A DNA stretch of 64,000 nt from Alkalibacterium sp046484155 (lineage in GTDB: Bacteria; Bacillota; Bacilli; Lactobacillales; Carnobacteriaceae_A): NCBI RefSeq assembly GCF_046484155.1, contig NZ_JAWOBT010000133.1, forward strand, positions 22,789-86,788, read 5' to 3'. Within the stretch, counting starts at the first letter, position 1. Each line of letters starts with the position of its first letter. The notes under the pieces are model-generated. The model worked only from the letters and a program-made list of their open reading frames with translations. It ran no database searches and was not told where the DNA came from. A program made the translations under genes and the position numbers. Below, piece by piece: positions 1 to 8,009 of the stretch.

Positions 1-2
1 TG

Positions 3-362
3 CTTAACGAACAAGATTATACGTTTGACAGCATTATAGAAAACAATAAGAAAGTGTATCTCCGCGAAAATTCAAATATCTCCACGGGAGGCGATTCCAT
101 TGATGTCACCGATGATATTCATGAAAGTTATAAGCGGATCGCCGAAGAAATAGCTAAAGCATTGAATGTGAAAGTTACAGGTTTAGATTTGATTATACCC
201 GATATCACTTTGGCAAGTACTAAGGAAAATCAGGGATACACAGTTATTGAAGCTAATTTTAATCCTGCAATGAATATGCATGCTTTTGTGCAAAAAGGTA
301 AGGGAAGACGTCTATCAAAGAAAGTATTGGAAATGTTATATCCCGATATTGAACTTTCATAG
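3..362 (+). CDS. gshF: Bifunctional glutathione synthetase GshF, C-terminal end (partial)
   Basis: Only the last ~119 codons are present; the reading frame is open to the left edge. The visible part is the end of an ATP-grasp domain: YLRENSNISTGGDSID, followed by VIEANFNPAMNMHAF and KGKGRRLSKKVLEMLYP. This matches the C-terminus of GshF, the fused glutamate-cysteine ligase/glutathione synthetase of many Lactobacillales, which makes cytosolic glutathione. The NFNPAMNMH stretch corresponds to the metal- and ATP-binding end of the ATP-grasp fold. The N-terminal ligase half lies outside the window, so the fusion is inferred. It lies 19 bases upstream of a cysteine desulfurase gene, so the two may be co-transcribed. 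Confidence 0.85.
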   Translation, partial: LNEQDYTFDSIIENNKKVYLRENSNISTGGDSIDVTDDIHESYKRIAEEIAKALNVKVTGLDLIIPDITLASTKENQGYTVIEANFNPAMNMHAFVQKGKGRRLSKKVLEMLYPDIELS

Positions 363-381
363 TTTAGAAAGGACCTTTTTT

Positions 382-1539
382 ATGACTGAGACTATATATT
401 TAGATCATGCAGCAACCACACCTATGCATCCAAAAGTTATTGATGAAATGACAGATGCAATGAAAAACCATTACGGAAATGCTTCGAGCATCCATCAAAT
501 TGGTCGAGAAAGCAAAGGCATACTTGAAGAAGCTCGACGAACTTTCGCTAGAAGTATCCAAGCGAGACCCCACGAAATCATTATGACGAGTGGAGGAACC
601 GAAAGTGATAATATGGCCATAATCAAAACAGCTGAAAAATTTAAAAATCATGGCAAACATATCATCACGACAGCAGTTGAGCACCCTGCTGTATTGGAAC
701 CCATGGAACACTTGGAAAGTGAAGGGTTTGACGTTACGTTCCTACCGGTCAACGAACATGGCGAAGTAACGCTTGAACAAGTCAAAGAAGCTATACGTGA
801 AGACACGATCCTTATTTCTATTATGTATGGTAATAATGAAATAGGAAGCCTGATGCCGATAAACGCCATCGGAAATTATTTAAGAGAATCAGACACTAAA
901 ATCATCTTTCACACGGACGCTGTCCAGGCATACGGGACCGAAGATATAGATGTGAAACGAGATAATATTGACTTGCTCTCTGTTTCAGCTCATAAAATCA
1001 ACGGACCCAAGGGAATCGGTTTTATATATATAAATCAAGCTATCGTGATCCCTCGTTTAATCATGGGTGGAGAACAGGAAAATAATAAAAGAGCCGGTAC
1101 GGAAAATATCCCAGCCATTGTCGGATTTAAAAAAGCCGTAGAGCTAAGAAGTGAGAACAAAGAAAAATTAAGAGATTCATACGGTCATCTTAAAGCATTA
1201 TTTTTAGAAGAATTAAAGGCTGCGGGGATCGATTTTAAAGTGAACGGGTCAATTGTGGATAGTTTACCTCACATACTCAGCGTTCATATAAAAGGTGTTT
1301 CCGCAGAAAAACTACTCATTCATTTGGATTTAGCAAAAATCGCCGTGTCAATAGGTTCGGCCTGCTCGGCGGGTAATATTGAGCCAAGTCATGTGTTAAT
1401 TGCATTATATGATGAGAAACATCCAGCAGTCGAAGAAACTATACGGGTAAGTTTTGGTCAAGATGTAACGGAAGAAATGATCAGAAAAACTGTAGATAAA
1501 ATAAAATCTGCCTGTACGTTCCTGAAGAAAAATAGATAA
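382..1539 (+). CDS. iscS: Cysteine desulfurase (IscS/NifS family)
   Basis: A 385-residue PLP-dependent aminotransferase-V enzyme that removes sulfur from cysteine and passes it on as an enzyme-bound persulfide. The N-terminus YLDHAATTPMH is the family signature. His101 (VEHPAVLEP) stacks on PLP, Lys205 (SAHKINGPKG) is the PLP Schiff-base lysine, and Cys328 (IGSACSAGN) is the persulfide cysteine; all are intact. I chose ATG 382 because it begins the signature domain and follows AAAGGACC; a longer frame upstream overlaps gshF and adds no domain. DUF1831 and mnmA follow, so its likely main job is sulfur supply for tRNA 2-thiouridine. It corresponds in context to B. subtilis YrvO, and a wider role in Fe-S assembly cannot be excluded. 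Confidence 0.93.
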   Translation: MTETIYLDHAATTPMHPKVIDEMTDAMKNHYGNASSIHQIGRESKGILEEARRTFARSIQARPHEIIMTSGGTESDNMAIIKTAEKFKNHGKHIITTAVEHPAVLEPMEHLESEGFDVTFLPVNEHGEVTLEQVKEAIREDTILISIMYGNNEIGSLMPINAIGNYLRESDTKIIFHTDAVQAYGTEDIDVKRDNIDLLSVSAHKINGPKGIGFIYINQAIVIPRLIMGGEQENNKRAGTENIPAIVGFKKAVELRSENKEKLRDSYGHLKALFLEELKAAGIDFKVNGSIVDSLPHILSVHIKGVSAEKLLIHLDLAKIAVSIGSACSAGNIEPSHVLIALYDEKHPAVEETIRVSFGQDVTEEMIRKTVDKIKSACTFLKKNR

Positions 1540-1569
1540 GAAAATATATATGAGAGAGGACGAGGAACA

Positions 1570-1911
1570 ATGGCAACATATAAAAAAGATCATTTATTAG
1601 GAAGCAGTGATTATTATGAAATTCATGAAGACGCAAAGCGCTATACGCTTAGAGACAATGGGTTTCTAGAAAATAAAAATGGATCTTTTCATTATGAAAG
1701 AGTGCTATCATTAAACAGTCAAGATAAAAAAGTAGCTAAGCTGAAAATAATCATCTCTAAAGATATTGATGAACTTAAATTATCTGCAGTCACCTCAAAT
1801 GGATTGAAAAAGATTGATTTATACAAATCTGATCAATTAGAAGAAGAAAGAAAATTTATTGAAGGTATACTAGATTCGTTGGTTAACGCAAAGGTTCTTA
1901 AGAAAGTTTGA
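1570..1911 (+). CDS. DUF1831 family protein
   Basis: A 113-residue soluble protein that I recognise as DUF1831 from its context and its N-terminus (MATYKKDHLLGSSDYYEIHED). The family is largely confined to Lactobacillales and usually lies between a cysteine desulfurase and mnmA, as here. It is rich in Lys, Asp and Glu, has no signal peptide or membrane segment, and has no cysteine, so it cannot itself carry persulfide. A strong SD (GAGGACGAGG) precedes ATG 1570, 30 bases after the desulfurase stop, which suggests one transcript. Function is unknown; a helper role in sulfur transfer is inference from position only. Confidence 0.8.
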   Translation: MATYKKDHLLGSSDYYEIHEDAKRYTLRDNGFLENKNGSFHYERVLSLNSQDKKVAKLKIIISKDIDELKLSAVTSNGLKKIDLYKSDQLEEERKFIEGILDSLVNAKVLKKV

Positions 1912-1944
1912 AAAGTATTTTAAAGATAGTCGGTAAATGAGCAA

Positions 1945-2110
1945 AGCTGGGAGAGGCTGGGACAAAAGTCCGAGCCTCTTTAGCGATTTCGAATGAGTTT
2001 CATAAACATGTTCCACAAAGCAGATTCGCTGTTCGGTTTGTCATAGCCGTAGCTGCTGCAGATGGGATATGTGGTATGGACTACGAGTCTGAATGCTTTT
2101 TGTTCCACTA
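1945..2110. repeat. Candidate intergenic repeat element with GAGGCTGGGAC hairpin
   Basis: The stretch between DUF1831 and mnmA begins with a hairpin: AGAGGCTGGGAC (1952-1963), loop AAAA, GTCCGAGCCTCT (1968-1979), with one G-G mismatch and a short T run. About 120 bases without an ORF follow. The octamer TGTTCCAC occurs at 2009-2016 and again at 2101-2108. From memory, GAGGCTGGGACAAAAGTC-type hairpins recur between genes in Enterococcus and Carnobacterium relatives, so this is probably a copy of a dispersed element. It may also end the gshF-iscS-DUF1831 transcript. I see only one copy in this window. Confidence 0.45.
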
Positions 2111-2138
2111 CCTTTTTTGAAATTATCTATTGATTCCC

Positions 2139-2166
2139 TTGATTTATTAGTTTCAGACAGTATAAT
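2139..2166 (+). promoter_or_regulatory. Predicted promoter for mnmA
   Basis: TTGATT at 2139-2144, a 16-base spacer and a perfect TATAAT at 2161-2166. It lies about 73 bases before the mnmA start and just downstream of the repeat-like block. Confidence 0.6.
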
Positions 2167-2238
2167 ATAACAGACTGGAAATATACGAACCTTCAATTCG
2201 TGCAAGTACAGAATCTTTACAGAAATGATGGTGATAAA

Positions 2239-3360
2239 ATGTCAAATACAAGCACAAGAGTAGTCGTAGGTATGAGTGGTGGAGTAGATTCATCAGTTAC
2301 GGCCTTACTATTAAAACAACAAGGGTATGATGTCATTGGCGTTTTTATGAAGAACTGGGATGACACAGACGAAAACGGTGTGTGTACAGCTACAGAGGAT
2401 TATAAAGACGTGGCACTTGTAGCCAATAAAATAGGTATACCCTACTATTCAATAAATTTTGAAAAAGAATATTGGGATAAAGTCTTTCAATATTTTCTAG
2501 ATGAATATAAAAAAGGACGCACACCAAATCCTGACGTGATGTGTAATAAAGAAATCAAATTCAAAGCCTTTTTAGACTATGCAATGAGCCTGGGTGCAGA
2601 ATATGTAGCCACAGGACACTACGCGCGTGTGAGAAGAGACGAAGATGGAACAACTCACATGTTACGGGGATTAGACTCTAATAAGGATCAAACTTATTTT
2701 CTCAATCAATTATCTCAAGAACAGTTATCCAAAGTCATGTTTCCCATAGGTGAGATGGATAAGAGTGAAGTAAGAAAAATTGCTGAAGAAGCAGGCTTGG
2801 CAACAGCTAAGAAAAAAGATTCAACAGGAATCTGTTTTATCGGGGAAAAAGATTTTAAAGATTTCCTGATGAACTATTTACCAGCACAACCTGGTAACAT
2901 GGTGACAGAAGATGGTGAAATAATGGGTCAGCATGATGGATTGATGTATTACACAATTGGACAAAGAAAAGGTTTAGGTATTGGGGGAACGGGCCAATCA
3001 AATGAACCTTGGTTTGTGATTGGGAAAAACATCGAAAATAATGAACTAATTGTAGGTCAGGGATTTACACATCCTCAATTATATGCGACGCATTTGGAAG
3101 CAAGTGAATTTACGTTTACAATAGATAAGGAATTCCCAGAGACGTTTAAATGTACAGCTAAGTTCAGGTACAGACAAAGAGATGTCGGTGTAACCGTGCA
3201 CTTGAACAAAGAAGATAATACAGCAGTAGTGGAATTTGACGAACCGGCACGCGCGATCACACCTGGACAAGCGATTGTTTTATATGATGGTGATGAATGC
3301 CTGGGTGGAGGAACAATAGACAGAGCCTATAAAGACTCAAAATTATTACAATATATATAA
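2239..3360 (+). CDS. mnmA: tRNA-specific 2-thiouridylase MnmA
   Basis: A 373-residue enzyme that thiolates U34 at C2 in the anticodons of Lys, Glu and Gln tRNAs, using ATP and persulfide sulfur from a cysteine desulfurase. The PP-loop SGGVDSS is at residues 13-19. Cys102 (PDVMCNKEIKF) and Cys199 (STGICFIGEKDF) are the catalytic pair. YATGHYAR and GQRKGLGIGG are also family motifs. ATG 2239 is chosen because the MSNTSTRVVVGMSGG start fits known MnmA lengths; an upstream in-frame start at 2200 adds 13 unconserved residues. The sulfur donor is probably the desulfurase encoded just upstream. Confidence 0.95.
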   Translation: MSNTSTRVVVGMSGGVDSSVTALLLKQQGYDVIGVFMKNWDDTDENGVCTATEDYKDVALVANKIGIPYYSINFEKEYWDKVFQYFLDEYKKGRTPNPDVMCNKEIKFKAFLDYAMSLGAEYVATGHYARVRRDEDGTTHMLRGLDSNKDQTYFLNQLSQEQLSKVMFPIGEMDKSEVRKIAEEAGLATAKKKDSTGICFIGEKDFKDFLMNYLPAQPGNMVTEDGEIMGQHDGLMYYTIGQRKGLGIGGTGQSNEPWFVIGKNIENNELIVGQGFTHPQLYATHLEASEFTFTIDKEFPETFKCTAKFRYRQRDVGVTVHLNKEDNTAVVEFDEPARAITPGQAIVLYDGDECLGGGTIDRAYKDSKLLQYI

Positions 3361-3369
3361 AATATCACC

Positions 3370-3410
3370 AAAAAAAGAGTTGTTCAGATAATGAGCAACT
3401 CTTTTTTCTT
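3370..3410 (+). terminator. Rho-independent terminator after mnmA
   Basis: AAGAGTTGTTC (3375-3385) pairs with GAGCAACTCTT (3393-3403) with one G-U pair, followed by a T-rich tail. It begins 10 bases after the mnmA stop. Confidence 0.9.
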
Positions 3411-3510
3411 GTCACCTGATAAAGAATCCGAAGAGTCAACTTTGGCCCAGCTATCTTTTCGATAGTCTAATAAATCACGGTCAAGACTTGTCTTAGAGGA
3501 ATTCTCTTTT

Positions 3511-3529
3511 GTTAAAGACAGTCTTTAAC
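3511..3529. promoter_or_regulatory. Perfect 9-bp inverted repeat, candidate operator
   Basis: GTTAAAGAC, A, GTCTTTAAC form a perfect odd dyad 62 bases upstream of the -35 of the AraC-type gene. There is no U tract, so it is not a terminator. It may bind a dimeric regulator. AraC proteins more often bind direct repeats, so the neighbouring protein is not an obvious ligand. Confidence 0.35.
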
Positions 3530-3590
3530 TGTAAAAGGTATCCGTAGTTTACTTGCAAATAGGTTTCAACAAAATTAAAATAATGTAATC

Positions 3591-3620
3591 TTGTTCATTA
3601 CGGTCTATTTGTAGTATACT
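3591..3620 (+). promoter_or_regulatory. Predicted promoter for the AraC-type regulator
   Basis: TTGTTC at 3591-3596, an 18-base spacer and TATACT at 3615-3620, 37 bases before the start codon. The rest of the ~300-base gap holds the mnmA terminator and the dyad at 3511-3529; no ORF with an SD was seen. Confidence 0.55.
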
Positions 3621-3657
3621 AACAGACAATATTAGTGTTTTTAGGGAGGGATGTTAT

Positions 3658-4440
3658 ATGTATTTATTTGAGCAGTTTGGTATGGAAGGCGAAGAATTAT
3701 TTAGATATTCCTCTTTAACAGATTTGAATTTCCCTCTTCATTTCCATCGAGCCTATGAAATAATGGTAGTGGAAAAGGGCGAAATGGTAGTGAAAATTGA
3801 AGAAAGAGAGTATACCTTGAGAGCAAATGAAGCAGTATTTATTTTCCCTAATCAATTACATGAATTCTCGACCCTTGACCATTCAGTGTGTAAAGCATTC
3901 ATTTTTTCACCTGAATTGATTGGACATTTTTTTTCTGCTTATAAAAGTTCTGTGCCGATCAATAATAAATTTATGGTGGATGATATCCCTCTAAAAGATG
4001 AATTCCCAACTGTTTATGCTCAAAAAGGTTTGCTTTATAATTATTGTGATAGATTAATTCAAACAACTTCTTTTGAATCGATTAAAGTAACATCTAAACG
4101 AAAAATCATCCAAAACATTCTCGTCTATATAGATAACCACTACCAAGATGATTGTACATTAAGAGATGTTTCGAAATCTATCCAGTACGACTATGCTTAT
4201 TTATCAAAATTATTCTATCATTATACAAATTTGACATTTACCACGTACTTAAACAGATACCGGTTAACTCAAGCTGCATATTTATTACTCAATAGCGAAG
4301 AAGCCGTTAGTGAAGTGGCTCAAAAATGTGGATATAAAACATTGCGGACATTTAACCGAAACTTTAAAGCTTTTAAAAATGTATCGCCAACAGTCTTTAG
4401 AGAAAATAATGAATTTTCTGAAAAAAATCTAGATAAATAG
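3658..4440 (+). CDS. AraC-family transcriptional regulator with cupin sensor domain
   Basis: 260 residues. The N-terminal ~100 residues look like an AraC-type cupin (LNFPLHFHRAYEIMVVEKGE, then ANEAVFIFPNQLHEF), with the histidine-rich pattern typical of sugar-sensing members. The last ~100 residues form the paired helix-turn-helix AraC DNA-binding domain (DNHYQDDCTLRDVSKSIQYD, then VAQKCGYKTLRTFNRNFK and SPTVFR). A strong SD (AGGGAGGG) precedes ATG 3658. No metabolic genes adjoin it: recD2 follows 40 bases later, in the same direction with its own SD. Its regulon and ligand cannot be told from here. Confidence 0.88.
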   Translation: MYLFEQFGMEGEELFRYSSLTDLNFPLHFHRAYEIMVVEKGEMVVKIEEREYTLRANEAVFIFPNQLHEFSTLDHSVCKAFIFSPELIGHFFSAYKSSVPINNKFMVDDIPLKDEFPTVYAQKGLLYNYCDRLIQTTSFESIKVTSKRKIIQNILVYIDNHYQDDCTLRDVSKSIQYDYAYLSKLFYHYTNLTFTTYLNRYRLTQAAYLLLNSEEAVSEVAQKCGYKTLRTFNRNFKAFKNVSPTVFRENNEFSEKNLDK

Positions 4441-4480
4441 TCATGTATTAGATAAACTAGTCAAGGAAGGAGGACTTGGT

Positions 4481-6892
4481 GTGCAACAACTTGATTTTTC
4501 AAATGAAGAGAGTTCAGAAGAATACATCATCGGTGAAATAGTAGCGATTTATTTTTCTAATCCATCTAACTACTATAAAGTTATATTAGTTAAAATTGAT
4601 TCCACCAATACAAAGGTTAAAGAAACACAGACAATAGTCACGGGGAATTTTGGACAAATCCAAGAAGGCGATCCTTATAAATTCTTTGGTAAATGGACAG
4701 ATCATCCTAAATATGGGCTGCAGTTTCTATCGACGAAATATATAAAAGAAAAACCGTCTACTGAAGAAGCAATCGTTACTTACCTTTCTAGCCCACGTTT
4801 CAGGGGGATCGGTAAAAAATCAGCCGAAAAAATAGTTGAAACACTAGGTCTTGAAAGTCTGGATAAAATATTAGCAGACGAAAGTGTTTTGGACGATGTT
4901 CCCGGATTAAATCAATCGAAAAAAATGATGCTGCTATCTGTATTAGATAAAGAACAGGGCATGCAGAAAATCATTATAGCTTTAAATAATTATGGCATTT
5001 CAAACCAGCTCGCTTATAAAATATACCAGCGATTTGAAGGTGAAACCTTATCAGTAATCCAATCTAATCCGTATAAATTAATTGTAGAGATTGAAGGTAT
5101 CGGTTTTAAACGTGCAGATTCGGTAGCTGAAGAAATTGGTGTTGAAGGAGATGCTCCGGAACGAATCAAGGCAGGTATTTTATACACACTTGAAGAACAA
5201 ACCATGAAATCTGGAGACACATATGTTGAAGCGGATTTTCTATTGCATCAGAGTTTGAAAATACTGGAAAGTAGCCGTTCGTTTATTATTAATCCGGATT
5301 TAGTAGCTGAGATTATTATAGAATTAGTTGATTTGCAGAACATCATTCAAGAAGAAAATCGCTTTTATCTACCCTCTTTATATGCTTCCGAATGGGGTAT
5401 TGCAGGGGCATTAGAAAGATTGATGACGAGCTCAGATAAAGAAACAATAAAAGAAAAAGATATCGACAAAAAAATCAAGCAGTTTGAAAAACGTCGAGGG
5501 ATAATATTTGGTTCATCTCAAAAAGAAGCGATAAGAAGAGCATTGACCTCTTCAGTTTTCTTATTAACAGGAGGACCTGGTACTGGTAAAACGACAGTGT
5601 TGGAAGTTATTGTGTCGGTTTTTGCTGATTTACATGATTTGAGTCTCGATCCAGCTGATTACCCGAATGACCCTTATCCCGTTATCTTAGCTGCGCCAAC
5701 CGGACGCGCGGCTAAACGGATGAAAGAAACAACGGGCCTACCGTCGAGCACCATTCATCGATTACTTGGATTAACGGGTTCCGAGGAAGATCCGATGCAA
5801 GAGACCGATCGCATGTTGAAAGGATCCCTATTGATCATCGATGAGATGTCTATGGTGGATACCTGGTTGGCCTATCAGCTATTAAAATCAGTTCCTAATG
5901 ATATGAAAGTCATTATGGTGGGGGATAAAGATCAGTTACCTTCTGTAGGTCCCGGTCAGGTTTTGAGAGATTTAATTTCAAGCGAAATGATTGAAAAAAA
6001 AGAATTGACTGAGATTTACCGTCAGGATGACGGATCCTCCATTGTTTCATTGGCTCACGAAATAAAGAAAGGTCAAATTCCATCAGATTTTACTGGTAAA
6101 AAAAAGGACCGCAATTTTTTCCCGTGCGTCACAAACCGTGTTGTTGAAGTAGTCTCTTTACTGGTTACTAAAGCAATTGAAAAAGGCTATACAGCCCAGG
6201 ATATTCAGGTGCTTGCTCCTATATATAAAGGGCACGCCGGTATAGACAATCTAAATAAAAATCTTCAAAACTTGTTTAATCCCAAAGATGAAAAAACCAA
6301 AGAAGTTGAATTCAAGGATAAATCTTACCGAATTGGTGATAAAGTATTACAACTCATTAATGAACCTGAAAGAAATGTGTTTAACGGAGATATGGGCATC
6401 ATAAAGGGAATCATTTCATCCAAAGAATCTGAAAATAACGTGGAAGAACTAGTCATAGATTTTGATGGCAATGAAGTGAATTATCTCAGAAATGAGTGGA
6501 ATAAAATTACTCTTTCGTATTGCTGTTCTATTCATAAATCACAGGGAAGCGAGTATCCAATGGTGATTCTGCCTATAGTATACGGATATGGAAGAATGTT
6601 GAAAAAAGATATTGTTTATACAGCTATAACGCGTGCAAGTCAGACGTTACTTTTATGTGGAGAAGAATCTGCTTTTGTAAAAAGTATTTCAGAGAACACA
6701 ACTGAGCGATTAACTTCATTATCCATGCGGATCAATAGTGAAAAGGAAAAAGAGGCTGTAACATTAAAAAGAAAAGTTCCCAAAAAAGCGACTAGTAATA
6801 ATGTTACAAAAACAAAATATGTGTTGACGCCTTCTCATATAGACAGTGATTCAGTCAATCCGATGATTGGAATGGAAGATATTAGACCTTAA
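4481..6892 (+). CDS. recD2: ATP-dependent RecD-like DNA helicase RecD2
   Basis: An 803-residue SF1B 5'-3' helicase, the long RecD2 form used by bacteria without RecB-RecC partners, acting in replication fork repair and mismatch repair. The N-terminal ~330 residues hold the OB-like part and helix-hairpin-helix repeats (RFRGIGKKSAEKIVETLG, VEIEGIGFKRADSVAEEIG). Walker A GGPGTGKTT is at about residues 364-372; the Walker B region reads LLIIDEMSMVD, followed by VGDKDQLPSVGPG. The C-terminal motifs SYCCSIHKSQGSEYP and YTAITRA complete the helicase core. It starts at GTG 4481 behind AAGGAGGAC. It ends in a shared bidirectional terminator. Confidence 0.94.
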   Translation: MQQLDFSNEESSEEYIIGEIVAIYFSNPSNYYKVILVKIDSTNTKVKETQTIVTGNFGQIQEGDPYKFFGKWTDHPKYGLQFLSTKYIKEKPSTEEAIVTYLSSPRFRGIGKKSAEKIVETLGLESLDKILADESVLDDVPGLNQSKKMMLLSVLDKEQGMQKIIIALNNYGISNQLAYKIYQRFEGETLSVIQSNPYKLIVEIEGIGFKRADSVAEEIGVEGDAPERIKAGILYTLEEQTMKSGDTYVEADFLLHQSLKILESSRSFIINPDLVAEIIIELVDLQNIIQEENRFYLPSLYASEWGIAGALERLMTSSDKETIKEKDIDKKIKQFEKRRGIIFGSSQKEAIRRALTSSVFLLTGGPGTGKTTVLEVIVSVFADLHDLSLDPADYPNDPYPVILAAPTGRAAKRMKETTGLPSSTIHRLLGLTGSEEDPMQETDRMLKGSLLIIDEMSMVDTWLAYQLLKSVPNDMKVIMVGDKDQLPSVGPGQVLRDLISSEMIEKKELTEIYRQDDGSSIVSLAHEIKKGQIPSDFTGKKKDRNFFPCVTNRVVEVVSLLVTKAIEKGYTAQDIQVLAPIYKGHAGIDNLNKNLQNLFNPKDEKTKEVEFKDKSYRIGDKVLQLINEPERNVFNGDMGIIKGIISSKESENNVEELVIDFDGNEVNYLRNEWNKITLSYCCSIHKSQGSEYPMVILPIVYGYGRMLKKDIVYTAITRASQTLLLCGEESAFVKSISENTTERLTSLSMRINSEKEKEAVTLKRKVPKKATSNNVTKTKYVLTPSHIDSDSVNPMIGMEDIRP

Positions 6893-6926
6893 AAAAGTGA
6901 CCTCATTTAAATGAGGTCACTTTTTT
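6891..6926. terminator. Bidirectional terminator between recD2 and the lipid kinase gene
   Basis: A perfect 36-bp palindrome (AAAAAAGTGACCTCATTT and its reverse complement) with A and T tracts at its ends. It can serve both recD2 and the convergent kinase gene. The recD2 stop codon lies within the first bases. Confidence 0.95.
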
Positions 6927-6934
6927 AATTAAGA

Positions 6935-7852
6935 CTAAATCCAAAAGGATTGTTTTATTAGTTTGACAGAGATGTTTTGCACGTTTTTATCTATTAATTC
7001 GCCGTCTTTTTGTCCATATTGAGGAGTATAGAGTCTTAGTTTACAAGAAGAAACCCTATGAGAATGCAGTTTCGGATGATTTAAATGCTTCTGGGTGGTT
7101 AATACCGAAAATAAAATATGCAGTAATTCCCAGAAAGTGACCTTTTCAGCAACGACTACATCGATCAGCTCATCGGTTGCATCTGCTTGTGGATGGATAG
7201 GGATTCCTCCGGCGAAGAATTTATTATTCGTACATAAAACTAATAAGGCTTCGCCATAAGTGAATGTTCGATCATCCGCAATCAACTTCAACGGGAAAGG
7301 TTTCTGTGAAAAATAGGCAGACATAACAGAAGCAATGTAAAAAAACTTGTTGTTTGTTTGTTTGCTTTTTGTCTGATCGATTTTATACATGACCAAGCCA
7401 TCTATTCCAAATCCTATGCTATTGACAGCTATGATATTTAAAGTATCAGATAAGCCCACCAAAATATCCAGTGGTGTAGGTTCGCTTGTTTCGACTATGT
7501 TGTGTATGGATGTTTCAATGGACAAAGGCAAATCAAGCGATCGAGCAAAATCGTTTCCGGATCCGGTCGGTATGTAGCCAACGGGCAAATGATTGCCGGC
7601 ATTGACTAATCCGTTAACGACTTCATTTAACGTGCCATCGCCTCCGACAGCAACGATAAGTGAATTGTTTGCTATTTTATTCGCAAACGATTCAGCTAAC
7701 AAAGTAGCATGTTGCTTATATTGGGTTATATGGATTTCATATGTACTATCAAAACGGTCCATAATTTCTCTGATTTGATTCGTTGTTTTTTTCCCGTGTC
7801 TTGAATATTCATTGATAATAAAGATTAAATGTTTATTATGCACAGTCATCAC
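6935..7852 (-). CDS. Diacylglycerol/lipid kinase family protein (DagK/YegS/BmrU type)
   Basis: 305 residues with the lipid-kinase catalytic motif GGDGTLNEVVNG at about residues 70-81, followed by PVGYIPTGSGNDFARSL. These form the nucleotide-binding region of the soluble DagK family, which phosphorylates diacylglycerol released during lipoteichoic acid synthesis, or related lipids. The C-terminal half is the YegS-like beta-sandwich domain. The GTG at 7852 and the ATG at 7849 are adjacent possible starts; ATG is the more usual choice. A minus-strand TATACT (7874-7879) lies upstream. Substrate cannot be fixed from sequence: DgkB-type diacylglycerol kinase or a YegS-like lipid kinase. Confidence 0.85.
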   Translation of the reverse strand: MMTVHNKHLIFIINEYSRHGKKTTNQIREIMDRFDSTYEIHITQYKQHATLLAESFANKIANNSLIVAVGGDGTLNEVVNGLVNAGNHLPVGYIPTGSGNDFARSLDLPLSIETSIHNIVETSEPTPLDILVGLSDTLNIIAVNSIGFGIDGLVMYKIDQTKSKQTNNKFFYIASVMSAYFSQKPFPLKLIADDRTFTYGEALLVLCTNNKFFAGGIPIHPQADATDELIDVVVAEKVTFWELLHILFSVLTTQKHLNHPKLHSHRVSSCKLRLYTPQYGQKDGELIDKNVQNISVKLIKQSFWI

Positions 7853-7938
7853 CGATTTCTATTTAATAACCATAGTATACGTGAAAATAGGATAAAAGAA
7901 AGATAAGATTAAAGATTTAAAGTTAAAAAAAGTAATCC

Positions 7939-7968
7939 TTGTATTCCCCTTGCTTTAAATGTTAAAAT
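7939..7968 (+). promoter_or_regulatory. Predicted promoter for the YitT-family gene
   Basis: TTGTAT at 7939-7944, an 18-base spacer and TAAAAT at 7963-7968, about 40 bases before the start. The 157-base gap upstream is divergent, with a minus-strand TATACT for the kinase gene. Confidence 0.5.
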
Positions 7969-8009
7969 GTCTCGGGTTGACTAAATTTAATATATAAGGA
8001 GGATATCAG

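Noticed and set aside
400..711. Long frames on the opposite strand of the desulfurase gene and similar shadows of alaS, pyrC, pnp, pyrAB and others
   Set aside because: They mirror strong coding genes, lack SDs, and have no recognisable domains; antisense shadows.
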